Assembly (NCBI GenBank): GCA_014799845.1
Contig: JAAVHF010000099.1
Span: 1-45,379 of the forward strand
Reading direction: 5' to 3'
DNA from: Oscillibacter sp.
Lineage (GTDB): Bacteria > Bacillota > Clostridia > Oscillospirales > Oscillospiraceae
DNA length: 45,379 bases
Positions within the stretch are counted from its first letter, which is position 1, and every line of letters starts with the position of its first letter. This document shows positions 15,876-24,130 of this stretch, in pieces. A program made the translations under genes and the position numbers. The notes below the pieces were generated by a model. The model was not told the origin of the DNA and did no database searches. It saw only the letters and a program-made list of their open reading frames with translations.

Positions 15876-17846
15876 CTAGCAGAGCTTGGCCCCCGCAGGA
15901 ATCCTGTCGTCCACCATCAGCAGGTTCAGGCACTCCTCGCCCTTCTCGGTGTGGACGGCGGAGATCAGCATACCCTGGCTCTCCTGGCCCATCATCTTCC
16001 GGGGGGGCAGGTTCACGATAGCGACCAGCGTCTTGCCGATCAGGTCCTCGGGGGCGTACCATTTGGCGATGCCGGAGAGGATCTGGCGGTCCGTGCCGGT
16101 GCCGTCGTCCAGGGTGAATTTCAGCAGCTTGTCGGACTTCTTCACCCGCTGGCAGTCCTTCACCTTCACGGCGCGGAAATCGGACTTGCAGAAGGTGTCG
16201 AAGTCCACCTTTTCCTCGCTCTGGGGCTCGATCTCAATGGCGGGCAGGGCGGCCCTTTTGGCCTCCTCCATGAGGCGGTCCAGCTCTTCCAGCTCTTTTG
16301 CCATATCAATGCGGGGGAACAGGTTCTCGCCCTTGTGGACCTCCACGTCCGCGGGCAGTACGCCCCAGTTCGCGGCGCTGTCCCAGGTCTGTACGGCGAT
16401 GCCCGCGCCGGTCTGGGCAAAAATCTTCTCGCAGCTTTCCGGCATAAACGGAGTCAGCAGAACCGTGCAGACACGGACGGTCTCCAGCAGATTATACAGC
16501 ACCGTGGCAAGGCGGGCGCCGTTGGCGTCCATATCCTTCGCCAGCGCCCAGGGGGCGTTCTCATCGATATACTTGTTTGCCCGCTGGATGACCTTAAAGA
16601 TCTCCTCCAGAGCGTTCTGGAACTGGAACTTCTCCATCTGCTCCTCGTACCGGGCGCGGAGGCCGGTGACCATGGAAACCAGGCTGTCGTCCAGTTCCGG
16701 GTTGGGCTGATGTGCCCCGGGCAGCTTGCCGCCAAAATATTTCTCCGCCATGGCGGTGGTGCGGCTGACCAGGTTGCCCAGGTCGTTGGCAAGGTCGGTG
16801 TTGATGGTCTGGATCAGCAGCTCGTTGGTAAAGTTGCCGTCGGAGCCGAAGGGGAAGGTCCGCAGCACGAAGAACCGCAGGGCGTCCACGCCGTAGCGCT
16901 CGCTGAGCTGGTAGGGGTCCACCACGTTGCCCTTGGACTTGCTCATCTTATCGCCGTTGAAGTTGAGCCAGCCGTGACCGTACACCTTCTTGGGCAGTGG
17001 CAGGTCCATGCTCATGAGCATAGCGGGCCAGATAATGGAGTGGAACCGGACGATCTCCTTGCCCACAAAATGCACGTCGGCGGGCCAGAATTTCTCCAGG
17101 TCGTGGTGCTCATCATTCATATAACCCAGGGCGGTCATGTAGTTGAACAGCGCGTCGATCCACACATAGACCACATGGCCCGGGTCAAAGTCCACCGGCA
17201 CGCCCCAAGTAAAGCTGGTCCGGGAGACACACAGGTCCTCCAGGCCGGGCTTGATGAAGTTGTTGACCATCTCATGGACGCGGCTGCGGGGCTCCAGGAA
17301 ATCGGTATCCTCCAGCAGATGCCGGACCCGGTCCGCGTACTTGCTGAGGCGGAAGAAGTACGCCTCTTCCTCCGCGTCCACCACCTCGCGGCCGCAGTCG
17401 GGGCACTTGCCGTCCTTGAGCTGGCTCTCGGTCCAGAAGCTCTCGCAGGGCTTGCAGTATTTGCCCTTGTAGGTGCCCTTGTAGATGTCGCCGTTGTCGT
17501 ACATCTTCTTGAAGATTTTCTGGATAGAAGCAACATGATACTCGTCCGTGGTGCGGATAAAGCGGTCGTTGGAGATATTCATCAGCTTCCACAGGTCCAG
17601 TACGCCCTTGGGGCCCTCCACGATGTTGTCCACATACTCCTTGGGGGTTACTCCGGCCTCCCTGGCCTTGTCCTCGATCTTCTGGCCGTGCTCGTCGGTG
17701 CCGGTGAGGAACATCACGTCATAGCCGCACAGGCGCTTATACCGGGCCATGGCGTCGGTGGCCACGGTGCAGTAGGCGTGGCCGATATGGAGCTTGTCCG
17801 AGGGGTAATAGATGGGGGTGGTAATATAAAAGTGTTTGTTGTCCAT
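15876..17846 (-). CDS. metG: Methionyl-tRNA synthetase
   Basis: A 656-residue class I synthetase. The HIGH motif is in KLHIGHAY (about 18-25), the zinc knuckle is CKPC...CPDC (about 128-150) and the KMSKS loop is KMSKSKGN (about 300). The C-terminal 110 residues are a tRNA-binding (EMAP/Trbp111-like) domain with DFRAVKVKDC and NLPPRKMMG. It charges tRNA-Met in the cytoplasm. The ATG at 17846 has GGAGG 12 bases upstream. It follows the 48-residue gene by 6 bases and is probably cotranscribed with it. Confidence 0.97.
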   Translation of the reverse strand: MDNKHFYITTPIYYPSDKLHIGHAYCTVATDAMARYKRLCGYDVMFLTGTDEHGQKIEDKAREAGVTPKEYVDNIVEGPKGVLDLWKLMNISNDRFIRTTDEYHVASIQKIFKKMYDNGDIYKGTYKGKYCKPCESFWTESQLKDGKCPDCGREVVDAEEEAYFFRLSKYADRVRHLLEDTDFLEPRSRVHEMVNNFIKPGLEDLCVSRTSFTWGVPVDFDPGHVVYVWIDALFNYMTALGYMNDEHHDLEKFWPADVHFVGKEIVRFHSIIWPAMLMSMDLPLPKKVYGHGWLNFNGDKMSKSKGNVVDPYQLSERYGVDALRFFVLRTFPFGSDGNFTNELLIQTINTDLANDLGNLVSRTTAMAEKYFGGKLPGAHQPNPELDDSLVSMVTGLRARYEEQMEKFQFQNALEEIFKVIQRANKYIDENAPWALAKDMDANGARLATVLYNLLETVRVCTVLLTPFMPESCEKIFAQTGAGIAVQTWDSAANWGVLPADVEVHKGENLFPRIDMAKELEELDRLMEEAKRAALPAIEIEPQSEEKVDFDTFCKSDFRAVKVKDCQRVKKSDKLLKFTLDDGTGTDRQILSGIAKWYAPEDLIGKTLVAIVNLPPRKMMGQESQGMLISAVHTEKGEECLNLLMVDDRIPAGAKLC

Positions 17847-17852
17847 TGATGG

Positions 17853-17999
17853 TCAATCCTCCAGGGTTTTCTGTAAATTGTCTAACAGTTCTTCTGCCTT
17901 TGCCTTTTTCTTTTCAGGATCGGTCTCATCCAACATATCCTTAATGAATGCCAGAAGGAAGCGAATATAACTCTTGAACTGGCTGTCAGTCATTCCCAT
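17853..17999 (-). CDS. Small protein upstream of metG
   Basis: A 48-residue, highly helical, charged protein: MGMTDSQFKSYIRFLLAFIKD followed by a Lys/Glu-rich tail. Not recognised by function; similar short proteins occur in clostridia and in some phages. ATG 17999 was chosen over the longer frame because AGGAGG lies 8 bases upstream. It ends 6 bases before metG, so it is in the same transcript, possibly translationally coupled. Confidence 0.72.
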   Translation of the reverse strand: MGMTDSQFKSYIRFLLAFIKDMLDETDPEKKKAKAEELLDNLQKTLED

Positions 18000-18031
18000 A
18001 GCAGCGACCTCCTTTTTTTCATAGTATACCC

Positions 18032-18060
18032 AATGTACCACAAATTCCCACCCTTTACAA
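18032..18060 (-). promoter_or_regulatory. Candidate promoter for the small gene-metG unit
   Basis: On the minus strand: -35 TTGTAA (18055-18060), a 17-base spacer and -10 TACATT (18032-18037). A TATACT lies 3 bases further on (minus strand) and is an alternative -10. Confidence 0.45.
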
Positions 18061-18163
18061 GGGGCAGGCGGCTCCAGCCGTCAAAATTTTGTTCCAACCC
18101 CTGAAAAACCGGGTCTGTCCCCGCCTGCTCCCGCATAGGCTTGTCAGAGAGGAGTGAGGCCGG

Positions 18164-18700
18164 ATGGAACGGTTGCCGCTGTACTGCCGTGGGGAGTGCT
18201 GGGGAGAGGTGACGCTGGCCCTCTGGGGCCCCAACGGGGCCCGGACGGAGATCATCGCGTCCATGGACGACCCCGGCGACGGGCTGTACCGGGCTTTTCT
18301 GCTGGGGGAGCGGGGAGAAATGCCCTTAGGGGTGCTGGCCCCGGAGGGGGGACGGCTGGCGGTGTGCCGGAGGGTCTATCACCGGGACATGGCGCCTCTG
18401 GGAAAGGTTTTGCAGGGGGAGGCGCGGCAATCCTTCCGCTTTGAGGAGGCAGCGGTCTGCTGGCGGGAGACGTGCTGTCCCGCCCAGCTGTTCCAGGGCC
18501 GCTTTCTCCGGGAGCGGCTGCGGCCCATAGGCCGCGCCTGGTGGCGGCGGGAGGGGAATCTCCTGCTGCTGGCCCTGCCGGTGGAGGCGGGGAGGCCGTT
18601 CCCATTGGAGGCTCTGTTCTGTCTGGGGCGGATGGAGCGCGTGGAGGGGCAGCGGTGCGTGGTCTACGCCTTCCGGGAGGAGGAGCCTGTGCTGCTGTAA
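18164..18700 (+). CDS. Hypothetical protein, 178 aa
   Basis: A soluble protein without signal peptide or membrane segment. It has an N-terminal beta-rich part (GEVTLALWGPNGARTEI...LYRAFLLG, LGVLAPEGGRLAVCRR), a middle with a Cys cluster (CWRETCCPAQLF) and a C-terminal beta-rich part. No enzyme motif is recognised. The codon use is native and GC-rich. Start ATG 18164 with GAGGAGTGAGG upstream. It is followed 87 bases later by nrdR, which has its own extended -10 promoter, so linkage is uncertain. Confidence 0.7.
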   Translation: MERLPLYCRGECWGEVTLALWGPNGARTEIIASMDDPGDGLYRAFLLGERGEMPLGVLAPEGGRLAVCRRVYHRDMAPLGKVLQGEARQSFRFEEAAVCWRETCCPAQLFQGRFLRERLRPIGRAWWRREGNLLLLALPVEAGRPFPLEALFCLGRMERVEGQRCVVYAFREEEPVLL

Positions 18701-18747
18701 GTTGGAAAAATTTTAAAAACCGGGTATCCTTCGCAAAAAATTTGTGG

Positions 18748-18753
18748 TACAAT
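18748..18753 (+). promoter_or_regulatory. Extended -10 promoter for nrdR
   Basis: TGG-TACAAT: a TACAAT hexamer with the upstream TG of an extended -10, 35 bases before the nrdR start; the -35 is weak. No obvious NrdR box is seen. Confidence 0.5.
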
Positions 18754-18787
18754 GGCAAAAAGTAAATTTTTAAAGGAGGGCCCAGCC

Positions 18788-19246
18788 ATGAAATGTCCCT
18801 ATTGCGGTTACAAGGAGAGTAAGGTCGTAGACAGCCGTCCCGCCGATGAGGGCAACAGCATCCGCCGCCGCCGGGAGTGCCTTGCCTGCGAGAAGCGGTT
18901 CACCACCTATGAGACCATGGAGTCCCTGCCCATGGTGGTCATCAAGAAGGACGGGAGCCGCCAGAGCTTTGACCGCAACAAGGTGCTGGGCAGTATGCTG
19001 CGGGCCTGCGAGAAGCGGACGGTGTCCATGGCGGACCTGGAGCGGATGACCGACGAGATCGAGCAGAACCTGCAAAACAACCTGGAGCGGGAGATCCCCA
19101 CCGAACTGGTAGGGGAGCAGGTGATGGACAAGCTGCGGGACGTGGACGAGGTAGCCTACGTCCGCTTCGCGTCCGTTTACCGGCAGTTCAAGGACATCCA
19201 CACCTTCATGTCCGAGCTGTCCAAGCTGCTGGAGGAGAAGACCTAA
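18788..19246 (+). CDS. nrdR: Transcriptional repressor NrdR
   Basis: A 152-residue protein. The zinc ribbon has Cys3, Cys6, Cys31 and Cys34 with [16 protein letters not shown] between them. It is followed by an ATP-cone domain ([24 protein letters not shown]) that senses ATP/dATP. NrdR represses ribonucleotide reductase genes through NrdR boxes. The length is normal for the family. ATG 18788, with AAGGAGG upstream; the longer frame from 18752 is not used. A small NrdD-tail-like protein is encoded at 3357, but no full reductase is in the window. Confidence 0.97.
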   Translation: MKCPYCGYKESKVVDSRPADEGNSIRRRRECLACEKRFTTYETMESLPMVVIKKDGSRQSFDRNKVLGSMLRACEKRTVSMADLERMTDEIEQNLQNNLEREIPTELVGEQVMDKLRDVDEVAYVRFASVYRQFKDIHTFMSELSKLLEEKT

Positions 19247-19260
19247 AGGAGAACTCGTCC

Positions 19261-19299
19261 AATCAAAAAGGTGCCCGGCGAGTATGATTCGCCGGGCAC
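19261..19299 (-). terminator. Terminator for the secreted amidase gene
   Basis: An 11-bp stem, GTGCCCGGCGA (19271-19281) with TCGCCGGGCAC (19289-19299). On the minus strand it is followed by CTTTTTGATT. It lies between the convergent nrdR and amidase genes; the plus-strand side has no T tract. Confidence 0.75.
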
Positions 19300-19305
19300 A
19301 GTGGC

Positions 19306-21042
19306 TTATGTTCGGGTCAGCAGCCAGCCGGGTATCTCATCCTCGGACGGCGCATCGTCCGGGACTTCTTCCATTTCCGGCTGGACGGGCTCTTCAGGCG
19401 GCTCGTCCTCCGCGGGCTTGTCCACAGCGTCTGAGGCAGGCTCCTCCGGGACATAGCAGCGGACATAGTACGTCATGACCGCCTCCGCGGCGTTTTCCGC
19501 GGCTCTGGCACGGCAGTCCACCCGGTACAGCCCGGGAAGATCGAACAGATACTCCGTCTGGCAGACGTCCGCGTTTTCCGCAAAGGCCGCCTGCTCCGCC
19601 TTCCCGCCCGGAGGCGTGACGGTAATGGACATCCGCCGCTGGATTCCATCGGCCCAGGCGGTCAGGTTCCCGGTCTCTCCGGCGGCCACGGGCTGGAGCC
19701 TCGCCGCCCGGAGAGGACTGGCGGTCCCGCCGGTGCGCAGATACCGGGGGATATATACCTTGATCGGCCCGGTGTAGACGTCGCCCAGCTTCACGTTGGT
19801 CACGTCTCTGGTGTGGCCGCAGTACCAGATCTCACTGCGGCTGGTGCCGGTGGCGGCGGTAAAGATGATGGCGTGGGAGTATTGCCCGCCGCTGCCGTTC
19901 ACATGGGCGGCGGCCCCCACCAGCTCCTCCGCCGTTACGGCGGAGAGGGGGCTTCCCTCGCCCACGTTCAGAACGGAGGCATACATCCCCGCGTCCCCGG
20001 CGGCGTTGGAGCCGCCGGAGCCGGAAGCGTCCCGGCTGCCGGTCAGGTACTGGCGGAAGGACTGGCAGCTGATCCAGGCATAGTTGAACTTCCCGCCGGA
20101 GGCGGGACGGCCAAACCACTGATTGCTTCCCGCGTTGTCCATGGGCAGGCTGTGATAGGCGATGGACCCGCTGTCCTGACTGCCGCCGAAGCCCGCCCAC
20201 ATGCACTGGGAGGCGAAATTCTGGCAGTCGCCGCCCTCTCCGGCGTAGCCGAAGAACTGCGTGTTATAGAAATCCTTCCGCTCCCCGCCGGCTGTCCGGC
20301 GGGAGTAGGTATAGGCGTAGGCGGCGGCGTCCGCGCCGCTGTATTCGATCCAGTTTCCGGCCCCGGGCGTCTGGCCGGTAAAGGTAAGCGTACAGTTTTC
20401 CGTCTCCAGCTGTTTGGCGAACGCCTCCAGGGCGGCGTCCACGTCCAGCGTTCCGCTGTTCTTATAGGTCTTGTCAAACTGACTGCCGTCCGTAAGGTCC
20501 GCCACCAGCCAGCGCCTGCCCAGCCTTACCAGCCGGACGGTGAACCCGGTCTCATAGACCGAGGGCTGTTCGCTGTCCGTGTAGCGGAATTCCGCTGTGG
20601 ACGTGACGGAGGCGCGGCAGGTGTTGTCCTCGGTCTCCAGTTCCTCCAGGGTGTAGTGCAGCTGCAAATTTTCCCGGTAAATTCCCTGAAGCTGCCGCAT
20701 ACCGGCGTAGTACGCCGCTTTTTTCTCCAGATAGGCAATATTCTCCCGCAGCTGGGCCAGGGTCAGGTCCTTTTTGGCGACCCGGAAGACGGCGTTTTCC
20801 GTTCCCTCCGGCAGGACCAGATACGGGTCTGCCACGGTATTGGCGCGGAGGTCCCGGGCCTCATACAGCAGGGACGCCTCCTGATAGTTCCGCAGGAACG
20901 ACAGCGCGGCGGAGCGGATCGCCGCCTCATCCGCCCCGGCGGAGGAAGCGGACGCGCCTGTCCCCAGAATGGCCAGGGTCAATATACAAAAAACCGCCAG
21001 ACGGGCAAGCACACGTCCCGTCCGGCGCGTGATATCCTGCAT
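19306..21042 (-). CDS. Secreted protein with amidase domain (Amidase_6-like)
   Basis: A 578-residue exported protein. Signal peptide about 1-35 (LARLAVFCILTLAILGTGASASS). The N-terminal 230 residues are of unknown fold. The central region (about 230-420) matches the putative amidase domain found in Firmicutes, with catalytic Cys in GGDCQNFASQC and His in YSHAIIFTA; the NYAWISCQSF segment is also typical. A C-terminal Ig-like part is followed by an acidic, Pro-rich tail (PEEP...EMEEVPDD). It likely hydrolyses a cell-wall amide bond. ATG 21042 is used because AGGGGG precedes it by 8 bases; TTG 21048 is possible. Confidence 0.85.
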   Translation of the reverse strand: MQDITRRTGRVLARLAVFCILTLAILGTGASASSAGADEAAIRSAALSFLRNYQEASLLYEARDLRANTVADPYLVLPEGTENAVFRVAKKDLTLAQLRENIAYLEKKAAYYAGMRQLQGIYRENLQLHYTLEELETEDNTCRASVTSTAEFRYTDSEQPSVYETGFTVRLVRLGRRWLVADLTDGSQFDKTYKNSGTLDVDAALEAFAKQLETENCTLTFTGQTPGAGNWIEYSGADAAAYAYTYSRRTAGGERKDFYNTQFFGYAGEGGDCQNFASQCMWAGFGGSQDSGSIAYHSLPMDNAGSNQWFGRPASGGKFNYAWISCQSFRQYLTGSRDASGSGGSNAAGDAGMYASVLNVGEGSPLSAVTAEELVGAAAHVNGSGGQYSHAIIFTAATGTSRSEIWYCGHTRDVTNVKLGDVYTGPIKVYIPRYLRTGGTASPLRAARLQPVAAGETGNLTAWADGIQRRMSITVTPPGGKAEQAAFAENADVCQTEYLFDLPGLYRVDCRARAAENAAEAVMTYYVRCYVPEEPASDAVDKPAEDEPPEEPVQPEMEEVPDDAPSEDEIPGWLLTRT

Positions 21043-21138
21043 AAGCAATACCCCCTTTTTTTAGATATCGGTCAAAAAAACATTATCCATAAGAGCGGCG
21101 TTGGAATTTTGTCCGTCGCCGGAAAGGAGCCGCAACAT

Positions 21139-22317
21139 ATGCAGTATCGGAAAGACAAAAAAGGAAACGACGTCTCCCTGCTGGGCTATGGCTGCATGCG
21201 CTTTACCCGCAAGGGGAGCGGCATCGACATTGACAAGGCGGAGCGGGAGGTCATGGCCGCCATCCGGGGCGGCGTGAACTATCTGGACACCGCCTACATC
21301 TACCCCGGCAGCGAGGCGGCGGTGGGAGAGATCCTGCGCCGCGGCCGCTGCCGGGATCAGGTGTACCTGGCCACCAAGCTGCCCCACTATATGATCAAGT
21401 CCATGGACGGCGTGGAGAAAATTTTCCGGGAGGAGCTGCGCCGCCTGGGGACGGATCACATCGACTACTACCTCATGCACATGCTCACGGACGCCGCCAC
21501 CTGGGAGAAGCTGAAGAAGCTGGGCATGGAGGAGTGGATTGCCGGGAAGCTGAAGACCGGGGAGATCCGGAACATCGGTTTTTCCTACCACGGCAGCGCC
21601 CCCATGTTCAAGCAGCTGGTAGACGCCTATGACTGGGATTTCTGCCAGATCCAGTACAACTACATGGATGAAACCTCCCAGGCTGGGGTGGAGGGCCTGC
21701 GGTACGCCCACGGCAAGGGCCTGCCGGTGATCATCATGGAGCCTCTCCGGGGCGGGCGGCTGGTAGACCTGCTGCCGGAGACGGCCAAGGAGCTGTTCCG
21801 GAAGGACCCCGAGGGCCGCACTCCCGCCGCGCTTGCCTTCAAGTGGCTCTACGACCAGCCGGAGGTGACCTGCGTCCTGTCCGGCATGAGCTCCATGGAG
21901 ATGGTGGAGCGGAATATGGCCGTGGCCTCCGCCTGCCGGCCCGGGTGCATGACGGATTCCGACCGGGAGCTTCTGGAGCGGGTGCGGGAGGAGATCCGCC
22001 GCTGCGTGAAGGTGGGCTGCACCGGCTGCGGCTATTGTATGCCCTGCCCCAAGGGGGTGGACATCCCCGGGACCTTCCGGTGCTACAACGCCATGTATTC
22101 CGAGGGCAAGTCCTCCGGACGCCGGGATTACCTCCAATGCACCGCCATGCGGAAGGATACCAGCAGCGCCTCCCAGTGCGTCGGCTGCGGCAAATGCGAA
22201 GCCCACTGCCCCCAGCAGCTTCCCATCCGCCAGCTGCTGAAAACCGCCGCCGGGGAACTGGAGACCATCTCCTACAAGGCGGCAAAGTGGGGAGTCCGGA
22301 CCTTCAAGCTTTGGTAA
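21139..22317 (+). CDS. Aldo/keto reductase with C-terminal 4Fe-4S domain
   Basis: A 392-residue protein. The aldo/keto-reductase TIM barrel (1-275) has GYGCMRF, the catalytic-like DTAYIYPGSE (Asp and Tyr), KLP (Lys) and HM (His in YYLMHML). The C-terminal region carries ferredoxin-type clusters: CTGCGYCMPCPKGVDIP and CVGCGKCEAHCPQQLP. This fused architecture is common in anaerobes, with unknown physiological substrates. ATG 21139 follows AAAGGAG by 10 bases. Divergent from the secreted amidase; followed by terminator 22337-22383. Confidence 0.92.
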   Translation: MQYRKDKKGNDVSLLGYGCMRFTRKGSGIDIDKAEREVMAAIRGGVNYLDTAYIYPGSEAAVGEILRRGRCRDQVYLATKLPHYMIKSMDGVEKIFREELRRLGTDHIDYYLMHMLTDAATWEKLKKLGMEEWIAGKLKTGEIRNIGFSYHGSAPMFKQLVDAYDWDFCQIQYNYMDETSQAGVEGLRYAHGKGLPVIIMEPLRGGRLVDLLPETAKELFRKDPEGRTPAALAFKWLYDQPEVTCVLSGMSSMEMVERNMAVASACRPGCMTDSDRELLERVREEIRRCVKVGCTGCGYCMPCPKGVDIPGTFRCYNAMYSEGKSSGRRDYLQCTAMRKDTSSASQCVGCGKCEAHCPQQLPIRQLLKTAAGELETISYKAAKWGVRTFKLW

Positions 22318-22336
22318 TACCCCCGCCATATGACCG

Positions 22337-22383
22337 GCAGCCCTGCCCTGATGCAGTCAGGACAGGGCTGCGCAATATTTTAT
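22337..22383 (+). terminator. Terminator after the aldo/keto reductase gene
   Basis: A 15-bp stem with one mismatch, 22337-22351 (GCAGCCCTGCCCTGA) with 22357-22371, loop TGCAG, followed by GCAATATTTT. Confidence 0.8.
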
Positions 22384-22509
22384 TATTTCCGAATTTAAAA
22401 TTCGGAAATAATATATTTTGATTTAAGCCGTTTTGCTCGCCGCCGTAAACGACGGCAACCGCAAAACATGGCATATATTACTTCCGACCTTTCGGTTCGG
22501 AAGTAATAT
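22382..22509. repeat. Composite palindromic element (three hairpins)
   Basis: A left perfect hairpin, 22382-22396/22398-22412 (ATTATTTCCGAATTT arms); a right hairpin, 22475-22487/22497-22509 (ATATTACTTCCGA arms); and between them a nested stem, GTTTTGC/GCAAAAC flanked by GCC/GGC, enclosing GCCGT/ACGGC (22442-22456). The two outer hairpins share the TTA-TTCCGA / TCGGAA-TAA theme. The layout looks like a short REP- or MITE-type element. No gene is seen in 22318-22562. Confidence 0.65.
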
Positions 22510-22562
22510 TTCTCACACCCGGCACATTTCCGTCCCTGTTTTCGTCTATGTAAACGAAAGAG

Positions 22563-23621
22563 GTGATTCACATTAACAAAAGACTTCTGTCCTTGTACAG
22601 CCTCACCCACTTCTGGGTGGACCTGAGCTGCGCGTTCCTGGTGTTCCGGACCATGGCGGACAGCCCGGACTTCGCCCTGTGCCTGCTGCTGTACAACTTC
22701 TGCGCCTTCGCCCTGCAAATGCCCTTCGGCCTGCTGGCCGACCGGCTGAACCGGAACGGGGCCGCGGCGGCGTCCGGCTGCGCCCTGATCGCGCTGGCAT
22801 ATCTGCTTCCCCCGCCTGTCCTCGCCGCCGTGACGGCGGGCGCCGGCAACGCCCTGTTCCATCTGGGCGGCGGCATCGACGTGCTCAATGAAAGCCGGGA
22901 CCGCGCCTGGGCGCTGGGGATCTTTGTTTCTCCCGGCGCGCTGGGACTGTTTATCGGCACCCTGTGGGGCAAGGCCCTGTCGCCCGCCCTGTGGCTGGCC
23001 CCGGCGGGCCTGCTGGCGCTGGCGGCGGTCATTCTGTGGCTGTGCCGCAAATGCTTCGGCTCCCTGCGTTCCCGCAACGCGGCGGTAGACGTCACCGCCC
23101 CCGGCGGATACGGCGCGCTCCTGCCGCTGTTCCTGGTAGTGGTCCTGCGCTCCTATATGGGCATGAATCAGGCTTTTGCCTGGAAAGCGGAGTGGGCCAT
23201 CGCGCTGACGCTGGCCCTGGTTCTGGGCAAAACCGCCGGCGGCTTCGCCATGGACGCGCTGGGCGGCAAAAAAGCTTCTGTCTGTACCCTCGCCCTTGCG
23301 GCGGCGCTGTACCTGTTCTCCGCGCTGCCTCTGCCGGGGATTCTGGCGGTGTTTCTGTTCAACATGACCATGCCCATCACTCTGTGGGCGGCGGCAAAAA
23401 CCATGCCGGGCGCAAAGGGCTTCACCTTCGGCCTTCTGACCTTCGCCTTGTTTCTGGGTTTCCTGCCGTCCTTTATGGGCTGGCCCAGTCTGCTGACGGG
23501 ACCGGTATCCTACGCAGTCGTTGCGGCGGTAAGCCTGCTCCTGCTGTGGTTCCCGCTGAGAAAGGAGGTTTCCCATGCTGACGGTCCTGGCGGTGTCGCT
23601 GCTGCTGACGCTGGTATTTGA
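22563..23621 (+). CDS. Multi-pass membrane protein, MFS-like
   Basis: A protein of about 352 residues with roughly 10-11 hydrophobic segments, FGLLADRLNRN (a DRxxR-like loop typical of MFS carriers) after the second helix pair, and GGFAMDALGGKK as the corresponding loop in the second half. Substrate unknown. The start is uncertain: GTG 22563 sits inside the Shine-Dalgarno-like AGAGGTGA, so ATT 22572 (giving NKRLLSLYSL) is a serious alternative. The 3' end overlaps the next gene by 47 bases. First of a four-gene cluster of envelope proteins. Confidence 0.78.
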   Translation: MIHINKRLLSLYSLTHFWVDLSCAFLVFRTMADSPDFALCLLLYNFCAFALQMPFGLLADRLNRNGAAAASGCALIALAYLLPPPVLAAVTAGAGNALFHLGGGIDVLNESRDRAWALGIFVSPGALGLFIGTLWGKALSPALWLAPAGLLALAAVILWLCRKCFGSLRSRNAAVDVTAPGGYGALLPLFLVVVLRSYMGMNQAFAWKAEWAIALTLALVLGKTAGGFAMDALGGKKASVCTLALAAALYLFSALPLPGILAVFLFNMTMPITLWAAAKTMPGAKGFTFGLLTFALFLGFLPSFMGWPSLLTGPVSYAVVAAVSLLLLWFPLRKEVSHADGPGGVAAADAGI

Positions 23622-23907
23622 GGAGGGCTTCGCCCTGGCCTGGGGCCTCCGGGGCAGGCGGGAGCTGGGGCTGGTAGCTCTGGTGAACATCCTGACCAAC
23701 CCGGCCGTAGTGCTGCTGTACTATACGGCGGCGGGCCCCCTGCATTGGAACGCGATCCCCGTGACCGTTGTCCTGGAAGCGTCCGCCATCCTGGTGGAGT
23801 GGCTCTGCTACCGTGCCTTCTCAGAGCAGGTAAAGCGCCCGTTCCTTTTCGCCCTGCTGATCAATCTGTTTTCCTATGGCGCGGGATGCGTCATCAATCT
23901 GCTGTAA
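23575..23907 (+). CDS. Small integral membrane protein
   Basis: A 110-residue protein with four predicted membrane segments (MLTVLAVSLLLTLVFEEG..., LGLVALVNILTNPAVVLLYY, IPVTVVLEASAILVEWLCYR, PFLFALLINLFSYGAGCVI). The NILTNPAV and VVLEASAILVEWL..YR features recur in clostridial membrane proteins of unknown function. ATG 23575 follows AAAGGAGG. It overlaps the end of the MFS-like gene (translational coupling) and precedes two secreted/membrane proteins. Confidence 0.8.
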   Translation: MLTVLAVSLLLTLVFEEGFALAWGLRGRRELGLVALVNILTNPAVVLLYYTAAGPLHWNAIPVTVVLEASAILVEWLCYRAFSEQVKRPFLFALLINLFSYGAGCVINLL

Positions 23908-23921
23908 ACGGAGGAACCGCA

Positions 23922-24119
23922 ATGAAAAAACTTCTCACCCTGTCCATGGCCCTTCTGACGGCCCTGTCCCTGACCGCCGTAGCCCGCGCGGATGTGATTG
24001 CCGGGCCGGCAGTGGGCTCCTTTCTGTACACAATGTACTTCCTGCCCTACATCCTGGTGGCTGTGGTGGCAGTGGTTACCATCTGCCTGCTGATAAAATT
24101 CTGGAAAAAGAAAAAATGA
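23922..24119 (+). CDS. Mini membrane protein: signal peptide plus C-terminal anchor
   Basis: A 65-residue protein with signal peptide MKKLLTLSMALLTALSLTAVARA, a very short exposed segment DVIAGPAVGSFL, then a membrane segment (FLPYILVAVVAVVTICLLIKF) and a Lys tail. It has a clear GGAGG site at good spacing. The anchor is closely similar to that of the next gene (PYILVAVVAVVT here, PYILVAAVVIVT there), so the two look like paralogues, this one lacking the SH3-like middle. Function unknown. Confidence 0.8.
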   Translation: MKKLLTLSMALLTALSLTAVARADVIAGPAVGSFLYTMYFLPYILVAVVAVVTICLLIKFWKKKK

Positions 24120-24130
24120 GGGATCGAAAA

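Noticed and set aside
15786-17849. 687-codon plus-strand open frame opposite metG
   Set aside because: Antisense shadow of the conserved synthetase.
19813-22317. 834-codon frame starting inside the amidase gene
   Set aside because: Only the part from 21139 (aldo/keto reductase) is real; the upstream part is antisense to the amidase.
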